Shown in pieces: positions 55,968-64,000 of a stretch of DNA of 64,000 nt. Made by a program: the position numbers and the translations under genes. Every line of letters begins with the position of its first letter. The first letter of the stretch is position 1. The notes below the pieces were generated by a model that did no database searches, had not been told where the DNA came from, and saw nothing but the letters and a program-made list of their open reading frames with translations. Location: the NCBI RefSeq assembly GCF_027886475.1, contig NZ_CP115670.1, forward strand, positions 496,001-560,000, in the 5' to 3' direction. The DNA comes from Corynebacterium sp. SCR221107 (GTDB lineage: Bacteria > Actinomycetota > Actinomycetes > Mycobacteriales > Mycobacteriaceae).

Positions 55968-57071
55968 ATGAACCTGCTTGAAACCCGCATCAGTTTGACA
56001 GCCATCGCCGCCAATACCGCTTTAATAAAGAAGATGGTGGCGCCAGCGAAGCTCATGTGCGTGGTCAAGGCGGATGCGTACAACCACGGTGCTGTGCAGG
56101 CAGCGCGCGTGATGGAGGAAAACGGCGCCGATCAGTTCGGTGTGGCCACTATCGATGAGGCGCTTGAATTGCGTGCGGGCGGGATCACCCGCCCCATCTT
56201 GTGCTGGATCTGGTCGACGACACAAGAAAACGAAGCCATTGCCGCCATCGAGGCGGGAATCGACTTGGCGGTGGTGTCGATAGCGCATGCGCGATTAGTG
56301 TCGGAGCTTTCATTACGGATAGCACCCACCCGAGTTACGGTGAAGGTGGATACGGGGCTGCACCGATCGGGGGTTGATGAGAAGGATTGGGAAGAAGTAT
56401 TCACCATGCTTCGCGATGCCGAAGGCGTTGAGGTCACCGGCATCTTTAGCCATCTGGCCTGCGCCGATGAAGTCGATAATCCCTACAACGATCTGCAAGC
56501 AGACACTTTCCGTCGTGCCATTGCTTGTGGTCGAAAACTGGGCCTTGACCTTCCCATCAATCACCTGTCCAACTCCCCGGCCACGTTGACTCGGCCCGAC
56601 CTGCGCTTCGACATGGTTCGCCCGGGTATTGCCCTGTATGGACTCGAGCCAGTTGCCGGATACGACCATGGTCTGCAGGAAGCCATGAGCTGGGTGGGTA
56701 AAGTGACCGTGGTCAAACCTATACGTAAGGGAGAGACCACCAGTTACTCGCGCACCTGGGCTGCGCCGGAGGATGGCTTCACGGCGGTCGTGCCCGCGGG
56801 TTATGCCGATGGGCTGCCGCGTGCGGCTCAAGGGCACCTACAGGTCACCATTGACGGCCATCATTACCCACAGGTGGGACGCGTGTGCATGGACCAGTTC
56901 GTCATTTTCCTGGGCAAGAATGAGCATGGCGTAGCTCCCGGAGATGAAGCCGTGATCTTCGGTCCTGACGGAGTATCATCCACGGTGCTTGCGGAGGCGA
57001 TGGGGACGATCAATTACGAGCTGGTGTGTCGGCCAACGGGGCGCACGCGCCGGGTAGTTATCGGTGCGTAG
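55968..57071 (+). CDS. alr: Alanine racemase
   Basis: 367 residues. Makes D-alanine for peptidoglycan. PLP lysine Lys34 in VVKADAYNHGAV; the catalytic tyrosine region VGRVCMDQFVIFLG and the Alr motif MVRPGIALYG are present. ATG at 55968 begins the conserved protein and lacks a ribosome site; CACAAT upstream fits a leaderless transcript. GTG at 55926 is a possible longer start. tsaE lies 415 bases downstream. Confidence 0.95.
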   Translation: MNLLETRISLTAIAANTALIKKMVAPAKLMCVVKADAYNHGAVQAARVMEENGADQFGVATIDEALELRAGGITRPILCWIWSTTQENEAIAAIEAGIDLAVVSIAHARLVSELSLRIAPTRVTVKVDTGLHRSGVDEKDWEEVFTMLRDAEGVEVTGIFSHLACADEVDNPYNDLQADTFRRAIACGRKLGLDLPINHLSNSPATLTRPDLRFDMVRPGIALYGLEPVAGYDHGLQEAMSWVGKVTVVKPIRKGETTSYSRTWAAPEDGFTAVVPAGYADGLPRAAQGHLQVTIDGHHYPQVGRVCMDQFVIFLGKNEHGVAPGDEAVIFGPDGVSSTVLAEAMGTINYELVCRPTGRTRRVVIGA

Positions 57072-57486
57072 TGTCTTTACGGATACCGGCCGCGATGTGC
57101 GATCCATGCGCGGCGATGGGCGTGGTCTGCTTGCGGTGAGGGCGGCGTCGGCAAGCAGGAGTCGCTGAGAACAACGTCCTTAGCTATTGGCAGCTATTGG
57201 CCTTTGTGCCTCGGGCCGACAATGCCCGTTGTCCACAGCAGTTTGAAATTAGTCAAACGTATGCATCGTCTCAACTATGCATAATGTGAATGAGTCAGCG
57301 GGCTTGTGGGGATATCCGGGCAACAAGCAAGAAACCTCCCCCAGTCTCAGAGGGTGTGGTGCAGGGTTTGAGGACACAAAGGGTAAACAACTGTAGGTAA
57401 GGTCAGGACGTATCAGTCCCGACTCGGTCAGGGGCGATGGGATCAACGAAGGTTTCATAAAATCCGTCAAGAAAAGGGAGGCCGCG
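57072..57486. other. 415-base gap between alr and tsaE
   Basis: Contains a copy of the dispersed motif (GGCGTCGGCAAGC, 57144-57156), a tandem AGCTATTGGC repeat (57183-57202) and the short repeat GTAGTGTCTTTACGGATA right after the alr stop. No gene is visible. A promoter for tsaE should lie near 57380-57450 but was not pinned down. Confidence 0.5.
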
Positions 57487-57972
57487 ATGAAGAAAGACTT
57501 TCCAACGCAAGGCAGCAAGCGCCTGGAAACTGCTGCAGATACGCAGAAGTTGGGTGAGGAACTAGGTGCGGTCCTAGAGGCAGGCGATGTGGTGATCCTT
57601 GATGGGCCATTGGGCGCAGGCAAGACTACGTTCACCCAAGGGCTCGCCCGTGGCTTGGGGGTTAAGGGGAAGGTGACCTCCCCAACCTTCATCATCGCCC
57701 GGGAGCATCGGAGCCTCGTAGGTGGAGCGTCGTTGGTACATGTGGATGCCTATCGCCTCTTGGAAGGCGGTGGCGATCCGGCCGGGGCGCTGGATTCATT
57801 GGATCTCGATACGGAGCTGGAGGAGGCTGTGGTTGTCGCCGAGTGGGGCGGCGGGCTGGTGGAACAGCTGGCGGATCGCTATTTGCTTGTGTCTTTCGAT
57901 CGCACGACTGCGGTAGCAGAGGATCCTGAGTCGGAGGCGCGAATTGTTTCTTGGCGGGTAGTAGGTGAGTAG
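57487..57972 (+). CDS. tsaE: tRNA threonylcarbamoyladenosine biosynthesis ATPase TsaE
   Basis: 161 residues. P-loop GPLGAGKTTFTQGLA at about 39-53, with SPTFIIAREH and VHVDAYRL typical of TsaE; Walker B-like VVVAEWGGGLVEQL. Works with TsaB, TsaD and TsaC to make t6A in tRNA. tsaB and tsaD lie 3 kb downstream. GGGAGG precedes the ATG by about eight bases. Confidence 0.95.
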   Translation: MKKDFPTQGSKRLETAADTQKLGEELGAVLEAGDVVILDGPLGAGKTTFTQGLARGLGVKGKVTSPTFIIAREHRSLVGGASLVHVDAYRLLEGGGDPAGALDSLDLDTELEEAVVVAEWGGGLVEQLADRYLLVSFDRTTAVAEDPESEARIVSWRVVGE

Positions 57973-58432
57973 GGGGCTGCTTAGGGGTAGCGTCATTGCG
58001 CATAAGACGTGTCCTGCAATCGGTGAAAACTGCCGTCGAATCCCCGGCTATGTCTGCTGGCACAGTTGTGGCCGCAGGTAACAAAGAATGACCGTTAATG
58101 TGACTTTTCTTTCGTTTGTGGCTGCAAGTTGAATTTTTTGCACGATAGGCCCACAATAAAACGGAACTAATCGGGCACGAAGCAACGGTATTTCACAAAT
58201 ATCTGTGGGCAGTGTGGACTGTTTTAGCGACAAGCCATCCCCGTGCATGTCCCGATGACGACACCGCAAGACACCGAATTCACCCGGCACATATGTGCAT
58301 GCGTGCTAATTGGCCTGTGTAACGGTCACCTTCAAAGACGTGGCCATGTACATGAAATGTGCTGCATGCAGGGGAATGTGGATCTTGCCTTGCCGCGGAC
58401 CGGAACAAACGTTTTTAAGGAACCGTCACGCC
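57973..58432. other. 460-base gap between tsaE and the AspT-type carrier
   Basis: AT-rich centre (58080-58200). It should carry the promoter of the carrier gene; AAGGAACC (58418-58425) is its ribosome site. No gene, hairpin with T-tail or riboswitch core was recognised. Confidence 0.45.
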
Positions 58433-60037
58433 ATGCTCAGCTTCCTTGTGGGGCAACCGCTTCTTACTCTCATTCTTATTCTCGCCGTGGGACTAGCCCT
58501 TGGTAAGGTTCGTATCCTCGGCATTTCTTTGGGCGCCGCCGCCGTGCTTTTTGTGGCGTTGGCGGTCTCGACGATCGAGCCAGACCTGGCGCTGTCGCCG
58601 CTGTTGTATCAGCTTGGTCTTGCCATGTTCGTCTACGCGATCGGCCTGTCAGCGGGTGGGGAATTCTTCGCGGAGTTTCGGCATCGCGGGTGGAAGCTGT
58701 CGGTGTTTATGATTGTGCTCTTGCTGGCCATGCTGGGGTTGTCGTGGGCGTTTGCCAAGATGTTGGGGCTGTCTGCGCCGCTTGGCGCGGGCATGTTTGC
58801 CGGTGCTTTGACATCCACGCCGGGTATGGCAGCGATCGTGAACATGATGGCAGGCATCGACCCAGCGCAGTCAGCGACCCCGGTGGTCAGTTATTCGCTG
58901 GCCTATCCCGGTGCAGTGATCGGAACGATCGCGGTCGCCGCGGTGGGGGCGAAGATCCTCAAAGTCAACCACAACGAGGACGCCGTCGCCGAGGGAATGA
59001 TCGCCAAGCCTTTGCAGTGGGCGGGCGTGCGCATCGGGCCCGGCCACAGTGGCACGATCGCCCAGCTGCCGACGCTGGCTGGCGAGGAGATCATTGCCAC
59101 TCGCGTGGTTCACAGCCCGACCAATCATTCGCTGGCCGCGCCCACGGATCGCCTCTACGAGGGCATGGTGCTGGTCATCAACGGCACCCCTGAGGCAATT
59201 GAGCGCGCTACCGCGGTGTTGGGTGAGCCGGTTGAGGTGGAAATCGCCAATACCGACCTTGAGTATCGCCGCGTAGCCGTGTCGAATAAGAACGTTGTGG
59301 GGCATACGATCGGTGAGCTCAACACCGTGCGCTCCGGATTCATCATTGCTCGTTTGCGCCGCGGCGATTCCGATGTCGTCCCCGAACCCGACGACGTGCT
59401 GCAGTACTCCGACCGTGTTCGCGTGATCGCCCCGGCCAACCGCATGGATGAGGTCCGTAAGTTCCTCGGCGATAGCGAGAAATCGCTTGCCGACGTCGAC
59501 CTGCTTCCCTTCTTCCTCGGATTGCTCGCCGGCTTGCTCATCGGACTTATTCCGGTTCCCCTCCCTGACGGAAACTCCCTGTCGCTCGGCTTCGGCGGAG
59601 GCCCGATCGTCGCCGGACTTATCTTGGGGTGGGCCAACCGCTCCGGCCGGATCCAGTGGCAGTTGCCCTATCATGCCAACCGAACCATTTCCACGTTCGG
59701 ACTTGCCATCTTCCTTGCCGGTGTCGGCACCTCGGCGGGTGTGGGCTTCCGCTCCGCACTGACTGACCCCAACTCTTTGAAGGTAATGGCAGCCGCGGTC
59801 GTGGTCACGGTGGTCTCGGCGATAGTGTGCGCGCTGGTGACGATGAACCTGTTCAAGCTGCGCTGGGATGAGGCAATGGGGGTGGCCGCCGGTGCGACAA
59901 CGAACCCGGCGATGATTTCCTACATCAACGGCCAGACGGGCACCGAACTAGCAATGCGTGGCTACGCCACTGTCTATCCCACCGCGATGATCGGCAAAAT
60001 CATCGCCTGCCAGATCCTGTTGTTAATTTTGATGTAG
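58433..60037 (+). CDS. AspT/YidE-family transporter (SucE-like), dicarboxylate or amino acid carrier
   Basis: 534 residues: a first block of about five helices, a central soluble part with two TrkA-C (RCK_C) domains (about 200-360: GTIAQLPTLAGEEIIATRV and AVSNKNVVGHTIGELNTVRSGFII), then another block of helices. This layout is that of aspartate-alanine exchangers and the C. glutamicum succinate exporter SucE. Substrate is not fixed by sequence. ATG at 58433 follows AAGGAACC. Confidence 0.85.
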   Translation: MLSFLVGQPLLTLILILAVGLALGKVRILGISLGAAAVLFVALAVSTIEPDLALSPLLYQLGLAMFVYAIGLSAGGEFFAEFRHRGWKLSVFMIVLLLAMLGLSWAFAKMLGLSAPLGAGMFAGALTSTPGMAAIVNMMAGIDPAQSATPVVSYSLAYPGAVIGTIAVAAVGAKILKVNHNEDAVAEGMIAKPLQWAGVRIGPGHSGTIAQLPTLAGEEIIATRVVHSPTNHSLAAPTDRLYEGMVLVINGTPEAIERATAVLGEPVEVEIANTDLEYRRVAVSNKNVVGHTIGELNTVRSGFIIARLRRGDSDVVPEPDDVLQYSDRVRVIAPANRMDEVRKFLGDSEKSLADVDLLPFFLGLLAGLLIGLIPVPLPDGNSLSLGFGGGPIVAGLILGWANRSGRIQWQLPYHANRTISTFGLAIFLAGVGTSAGVGFRSALTDPNSLKVMAAAVVVTVVSAIVCALVTMNLFKLRWDEAMGVAAGATTNPAMISYINGQTGTELAMRGYATVYPTAMIGKIIACQILLLILM

Positions 60038-60234
60038 CGGTAGTGTCCTTACCGATAGCAACCTCCCAGCATTCGTTCAGCTTCTTACCGGCCCTCTCGT
60101 GGGGCATAGGAAGCCTTCGCGCGATAGAGTAGGGAGGTCTTTAGCCTTTCTGCGTGCGCTCCCTGTCGATATTGCTCGATAATGCTTGGTAATTCTAGGG
60201 ATGTGCACGCTAGCCTTGTCGAGGAGAACTCACT

Positions 60235-60729
60235 ATGAAGCTCGGAACCACAGCCAAGCAGATCGTTATCACCATCATCGCCTTGTTCGCCATCGCCGTC
60301 GCTGGTTTGATCGGCGTGGGGCATAACGGTGGCGTGTCCGCATCCGAGAATGGTCCGTTGGAAAAGGCCCTCCATGGCATTTCTGCCAACGGGCTTACTG
60401 CAACGGGCATTGCTTTTGCCGACGTGTATGGCGAGAACAATGTTGCGGCTGCCGTTGCCTGCCCGGGCGAGACCACGGGTGCTATTTCATCGCGCCTAGG
60501 TGTGGATGTTTCCGGCATGCGCCTGGGAATCAATGGGGTTCCGGCGAACTATAACTACCTCATCGTGGCCGATCAGGAAGGCAATCTGACCTTCGACCGC
60601 ATGTCCATCGACGATGTGGATCTGTGTTCCGCACAGGCGCAGTCGCAGTCGGGAGGCACCTACCGTGCCTACGACATCGTGCCTTTCGTTCAGGATCCGG
60701 AGTCCGGCGCCTGGGTTTTGGCAGCCTAG
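60235..60729 (+). CDS. Secreted or membrane-anchored small protein, unknown
   Basis: 164 residues. One N-terminal hydrophobic segment (IVITIIALFAIAVAGLIGVG) that can be a signal anchor, then a soluble domain with FADVYGENNVAAAVACPGETT and a C-terminal RAYDIVPFVQD. Two cysteines (VACPG, DLCSA) could form a disulfide outside the cell. No family recognised. Precedes tsaB by 156 bases. GAGGAGA lies before the ATG. Confidence 0.7.
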   Translation: MKLGTTAKQIVITIIALFAIAVAGLIGVGHNGGVSASENGPLEKALHGISANGLTATGIAFADVYGENNVAAAVACPGETTGAISSRLGVDVSGMRLGINGVPANYNYLIVADQEGNLTFDRMSIDDVDLCSAQAQSQSGGTYRAYDIVPFVQDPESGAWVLAA

Positions 60730-60885
60730 ATGCCGCCCGGCTGCCCGAGAAGTGTGTGCCAAGGGTTCATTAGCTTTTTGTCGTCAGGCGTTTTTCAGTC
60801 CGTGGCCGCTTGATTTAACCCTTCGGCTTCTTCCTGTACAAGCACGTCTGCCGTTTGGCCTAGCCCTCGACTAGGCTGGGTAGAC

Positions 60886-61578
60886 GTGCTTGTTCTTGCT
60901 ATTGATACCTCTACCGCCGATCTCATTGTTGGCCTCGTGCGCACCGACGCAACGGCTGAAGGCGAAAGAAAGCTTGTTGGCCAGGTCATCGTCGAAGACT
61001 GCCGAAAGCACAATGAGCTGCTGACTCCCACGACGCTTTCTTTGCTTGCCGACGCGGGGCTGAGGCTTGCCGACGTCGATGCTATCGTTGTCGGTTGCGG
61101 CCCGGGCCCATTCACGGGGCTGCGGGTGGGCATGGCCACCGCGGCCGCCTTCGGGGACGCGCTGGGGATTCCAGTTTTCGGGGTATGCTCACTCGATGCC
61201 GCAGCCTACGGGATTGAGGGAACCGTATTGGTGGCATCGGATGCGCGCCGCAAGGAAGTGTACTGGGCTGCCTACGATGGGGGGCGTCGCGTGGCGGGGC
61301 CCGACGTCATACGGCCGGAACAGCTTGACCCCCAGGCCGGCGTGAAGGGATTTGATACCGTATCCATCACCCCCAGCCTGGCCTCTCGTTTGCCACAGGC
61401 ACTGAAGGACTGCACGCTCGTTCATACCCGCCCGCTTCCGCTAAACCTTGTGGCTGTGGCCGATCTTTCCGCAACGCCCGGCCCGTTGGTGCCGTTATAT
61501 CTGCGCCGCCCCGATGCCACAGAGCCGGCGCTGCGCCCGCAATCTCCTGCTATCCCGAAGGTAGACTTCGATCAATGA
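60886..61578 (+). CDS. tsaB: tRNA threonylcarbamoyladenosine biosynthesis protein TsaB
   Basis: 230 residues, ASKHA fold. Begins LVLAIDTSTADLIVGLV; has NELLTPTTLSLLADAG, IVVGCGPGPFTGLRVGMATA and DARRKEVYWAAY, all standard. TsaB forms the t6A complex with TsaD and TsaE. GTG at 60886. Its stop overlaps rimI as ATGA. Confidence 0.95.
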   Translation: MLVLAIDTSTADLIVGLVRTDATAEGERKLVGQVIVEDCRKHNELLTPTTLSLLADAGLRLADVDAIVVGCGPGPFTGLRVGMATAAAFGDALGIPVFGVCSLDAAAYGIEGTVLVASDARRKEVYWAAYDGGRRVAGPDVIRPEQLDPQAGVKGFDTVSITPSLASRLPQALKDCTLVHTRPLPLNLVAVADLSATPGPLVPLYLRRPDATEPALRPQSPAIPKVDFDQ

Positions 61579-62114
61579 CCACAGCCGATGGCCCAGGATC
61601 TGACAACGCACCACAGTTAGCGCGCGATGATGCCACCACACCGGTGCTGCGAGAACTCAGAGACGCCGATGCCGCGCGGTTGGCGCAACTCGAGCAGGTC
61701 TTGTTCCCCGGCGATAACCCGTGGACGGCCTCGGATTTCCGCTCAGAGATGAGCCAGCCGCATTCTTTCTATATCGGTATTGACGTCACCGCCCATAGCG
61801 AGACGGTGCTGGCCGGCTACGCGGGACTGGCGATGCTCGGCCCGCGTGAAGATCCTGAGTTTGAGATTCATACCATCGGCGTGGATCCGGCCTATCAGCG
61901 CCGCGGATTCGCCCGCCTGCTGATGGACAACCTCATGCACGTCGCCGATCTGCTCGGCGGGCCTGTGTTTTTGGAGGTGCGCACCGATAACGTCGCTGCG
62001 ATCGCACTGTATGAGGCTTACGGATTTCAGCGGCAGGGAATCCGCAGGCGTTATTACCAGCCGTCGGGGGCGGACGCGTACACGATGCTGCGCCCCGCGC
62101 GTCCCCGAAGCTAG
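61575..62114 (+). CDS. rimI: Ribosomal protein S18 alanine N-acetyltransferase
   Basis: 179 residues, GNAT fold. Acetyl-CoA loop IGVDPAYQRRGFARLLMDNL, and RTDNVAAIALYEAYGFQRQGIRRRYY near the end. Acetylates the N-terminus of S18. It sits between tsaB and tsaD, the usual order; the N-terminus is about 30 residues longer than E. coli RimI. Confidence 0.93.
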   Translation: MTTADGPGSDNAPQLARDDATTPVLRELRDADAARLAQLEQVLFPGDNPWTASDFRSEMSQPHSFYIGIDVTAHSETVLAGYAGLAMLGPREDPEFEIHTIGVDPAYQRRGFARLLMDNLMHVADLLGGPVFLEVRTDNVAAIALYEAYGFQRQGIRRRYYQPSGADAYTMLRPARPRS

Positions 62115-62214
62115 TTCGCTTGTCGTGCGGCAGTTGACGGCGGTCACCTTGGCGTCGTAAAGCAAATACAAGCGCAAGTTGGGTGCACGCGCACGGTGAG
62201 TAGACTCTATTTCC

Positions 62215-63276
62215 ATGATCATCTTGGGAATCGAGTCCTCTTGTGACGAAACGGGCGTGGGCATCATCGACCTTGCCGACGACGGAACCATGACCATCCT
62301 TGCCGATTCGGTGGCCAGTTCCATGCAACAGCACGCGCGCTTCGGCGGTGTGGTTCCCGAAATCGCTTCCCGCGCCCACCTCGAGGCCATGCAGCCGGTG
62401 ATGCGGGCGGCGCTTGAACAAGCGGGCATTTCTAAGCCCGATGCCGTTGCAGCCACCGTCGGGCCCGGACTGGCCGGCGCCTTGCTGGTCGGTGCCTCGG
62501 CGGCGAAGGCGTACGCGGCGGCGTGGGACGTGCCTTTTTATGGTGTCAACCACCTCGGCGGGCATGTGGCGGTAGCCAACTTGGAAGGCGAACCTCTGCC
62601 GCATGCCATCGCGCTGCTCGTCTCCGGCGGGCACACGCAAATCCTTGAGGTTGAGGCGGTCGGCAAACCCATGAAGGAGCTGGGTTCGACGCTTGACGAC
62701 GCCGCCGGTGAGGCCTACGACAAAGTAGCGCGGCTGCTGGGACTGGGGTATCCGGGTGGGCCGGTGATCGACAAGCTCGCCGCCCGCGGCAACAAAAAGG
62801 CGATTGCCTTCCCGCGCGGGCTTTCGCGCAAGGATGACTTACGGGGCGAGCACCGCTTCGACTTTTCTTTTTCCGGACTCAAGACATCGGTGGCGCGCTA
62901 CGTTGAGGCCGCCGAACGCAACGGGGAGGTCATTAGCGTTGAGGATGTCTGTGCTTCTTTCCAAGAGGCTGTCTGTGACGTCCTTACCGCTAAGGCGGTT
63001 GCCGCCTGCGAGGAAACCGGCGCGCGGGTATTGCTGCTGGGTGGGGGAGTCGCGGCCAACTCGCGGCTGCGCGAACTGGCACGACGACGCTGCGAGTCAA
63101 AGGGCATCGAGCTGCGGGTGCCACGCTTTAAGTTGTGTACCGACAACGGCGTCATGATCGCAGCCGTCGGCGCGCAGCTCATTTTCGAGGGTGCGCAGCC
63201 GTCCGGGCTGGGGATTGGAACGGATACCTCCTTGGAGGTGGAGATTCCCCTCGTGCTTGCGCCGGCTTCCGCGTAG
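62215..63276 (+). CDS. tsaD: tRNA N6-adenosine threonylcarbamoyltransferase
   Basis: 353 residues. Starts [16 protein letters not shown], metal-binding segment [43 protein letters not shown], and [14 protein letters not shown] near the middle; CTDNGVMIA near the end. Transfers the threonylcarbamoyl group to A37 of ANN-decoding tRNAs. Complete, 100 bases after rimI. Confidence 0.97.
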   Translation: MIILGIESSCDETGVGIIDLADDGTMTILADSVASSMQQHARFGGVVPEIASRAHLEAMQPVMRAALEQAGISKPDAVAATVGPGLAGALLVGASAAKAYAAAWDVPFYGVNHLGGHVAVANLEGEPLPHAIALLVSGGHTQILEVEAVGKPMKELGSTLDDAAGEAYDKVARLLGLGYPGGPVIDKLAARGNKKAIAFPRGLSRKDDLRGEHRFDFSFSGLKTSVARYVEAAERNGEVISVEDVCASFQEAVCDVLTAKAVAACEETGARVLLLGGGVAANSRLRELARRRCESKGIELRVPRFKLCTDNGVMIAAVGAQLIFEGAQPSGLGIGTDTSLEVEIPLVLAPASA

Positions 63277-63476
63277 GGATGCGCCGGGGTGGGTACGCCC
63301 ACAAGGTGTACGCAAGGTGTCGCACACGTGAAATTTGGGTGCTCCGGTGGCGAGGTGGGACAAGGTGGGGTTAGCTCACAGACGAACTGTGGCCACGTGG
63401 CAACTTGGTGACCTGTCGGTCCAAGGATGCCGCACACGAAGCGCTGGCTGCTCCAATGATGTGTGGAGGACACCCC

Positions 63477-63908
63477 ATGACCCGAGGCTTTCTGGTTTTT
63501 CCGGATCTCACTCACCGTTTGATCGATTTTGAGCTCAACCACGCTCAGCAATTCCTCGGCGGGCTCGACGACGGCCGCCTGTCGGTCGCCTTCCAAGAAG
63601 ATGGCACAACCTATGCGGCGATGTATTCCGCGGCTGCGAAGTCGGAGGGTGCGGAGCCAAATCCGGTGGCCTCCCTTGGTCGCTCCGAGGCAGAGACCGG
63701 CGATTCCGCATTCTTTACCGACCCCGTGCGCGCGGTGTGCGGTCCCGTTATCTTTGTTGGCGCAGAAGGCGGTGACATCAGCGACGCCGATGTCGACCGT
63801 ATCAAGGATGGCATGCGAGCGGTGCGCAATTATATTGAGGATCTTCCGGAGGAGTACGCGCTGTGGCGTGGTGCGGTCAAGAACCTGGGGCGATTGAATC
63901 TTGACTAG
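63477..63908 (+). CDS. Conserved corynebacterial-type hypothetical protein
   Basis: 143 residues, soluble, acidic. Begins MTRGFLVFPDLTHRLIDFEL, contains DPVRAVCGPVIFVGAEGGDISDADVDRIKDGM and ends YALWRGAVKNLGRLNLD. No known domain identified. ATG at 63477 follows GGAGGAC. Lies after tsaD and before a strong terminator. Confidence 0.75.
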   Translation: MTRGFLVFPDLTHRLIDFELNHAQQFLGGLDDGRLSVAFQEDGTTYAAMYSAAAKSEGAEPNPVASLGRSEAETGDSAFFTDPVRAVCGPVIFVGAEGGDISDADVDRIKDGMRAVRNYIEDLPEEYALWRGAVKNLGRLNLD

Positions 63909-63932
63909 CATTGCGCAATAGCTTGCTTGTAT

Positions 63933-63959
63933 CCCGGCGCCTTTTCGTGGTGCCGGGTT
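63933..63959 (+). terminator. Terminator after the hypothetical gene
   Basis: CCCGGCGCC and GGTGCCGGG form a 9-base stem with a TTTTCGT loop and a T3-4 tail. The dispersed motif variant GCTTTCCGACGTC follows directly. Confidence 0.85.
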
Positions 63960-64000
63960 TTGCTTTCCGACGTCCACAGGCTCCACGGGGGTGCGGCCCA

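Noticed and set aside
1..64000. CRISPR arrays, tRNA or rRNA genes, insertion sequences, prophage
   Set aside because: No regularly spaced repeats, tRNA cloverleaf landmarks, rRNA sequence, transposase or phage structural genes were recognised in either strand.

Overview
The window is a chromosome segment from a Corynebacterium-type actinobacterium. The evidence is about 58-60% GC codon use, GTG starts, rplN-rplX-rplE separated from rpsH-rplF-rplR-rpsE-rpmD-rplO, an ESX-4 type VII secretion locus between the truA and rplM-rpsI genes, and single-domain housekeeping proteins with corynebacterial features (short Adk, N-terminally extended S5 and S9). No rRNA, tRNA, CRISPR array, insertion sequence or prophage was recognised.

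Layout. 1-2900: the end of a sucrose utilisation unit (GH32 sucrase C-terminus, then a sucrose-type PTS EIIBCA). 2955-12935: a cobalamin-controlled region. A riboswitch on the plus strand precedes a secreted, membrane-anchored DUF4430 (transcobalamin beta-like) protein. A second riboswitch on the minus strand precedes a five-gene operon. In order it encodes a secreted alpha/alpha-repeat protein resembling the alpha domain of intrinsic factor, a secreted DUF4430 protein, EcfT, a fused double ATPase EcfAA, and an S component. A NarL-type two-component system with a broken or split kinase lies between the two units. 13405-25018: ribosomal protein genes, interrupted by an inverted thiamine operon (thiM, thiE, thiD-tenA), a decayed MoxR/fdhD pair, then secY-adk. 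25266-32166: map, an L,D-transpeptidase, infA, rpsM-rpsK-rpsD-rpoA-rplQ, a small DUF2892 membrane gene with a CsoR/CstR-like operator, and truA. 32247-46175: a large DUF6541-like membrane protein and the ESX-4 genes eccB, mycP, eccD, eccC, an Rv3446c-type gene and two WXG100 genes. 46747-64000: rplM-rpsI, a TetR/DUF5692 pair, a DUF2975/XRE pair, glmM, an unknown three-gene operon, an alpha/beta hydrolase lacking its nucleophile, alr, tsaE, an AspT/SucE-like carrier, tsaB-rimI-tsaD and small hypothetical genes.

The most interesting system is the cobalamin locus. It looks like a bacterial vitamin B12 capture and import machine in which the two halves of an animal-type intrinsic factor/transcobalamin fold are made as separate cell-surface proteins. 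They are co-transcribed with an ECF transporter under a cobalamin riboswitch, and a third, riboswitch-controlled beta-domain paralogue lies nearby. The substrate assignment is inferred from the riboswitches and domain types. It is not demonstrated by sequence alone.

Other points worth attention are a short dispersed motif (GCTTGCCGACGYC) recurring between genes in the last third of the window, a duplicated terminator flanking a long two-tier palindrome after rplE, and several degenerate genes (split histidine kinase, truncated MoxR ATPase, FdhD lacking one motif cysteine).
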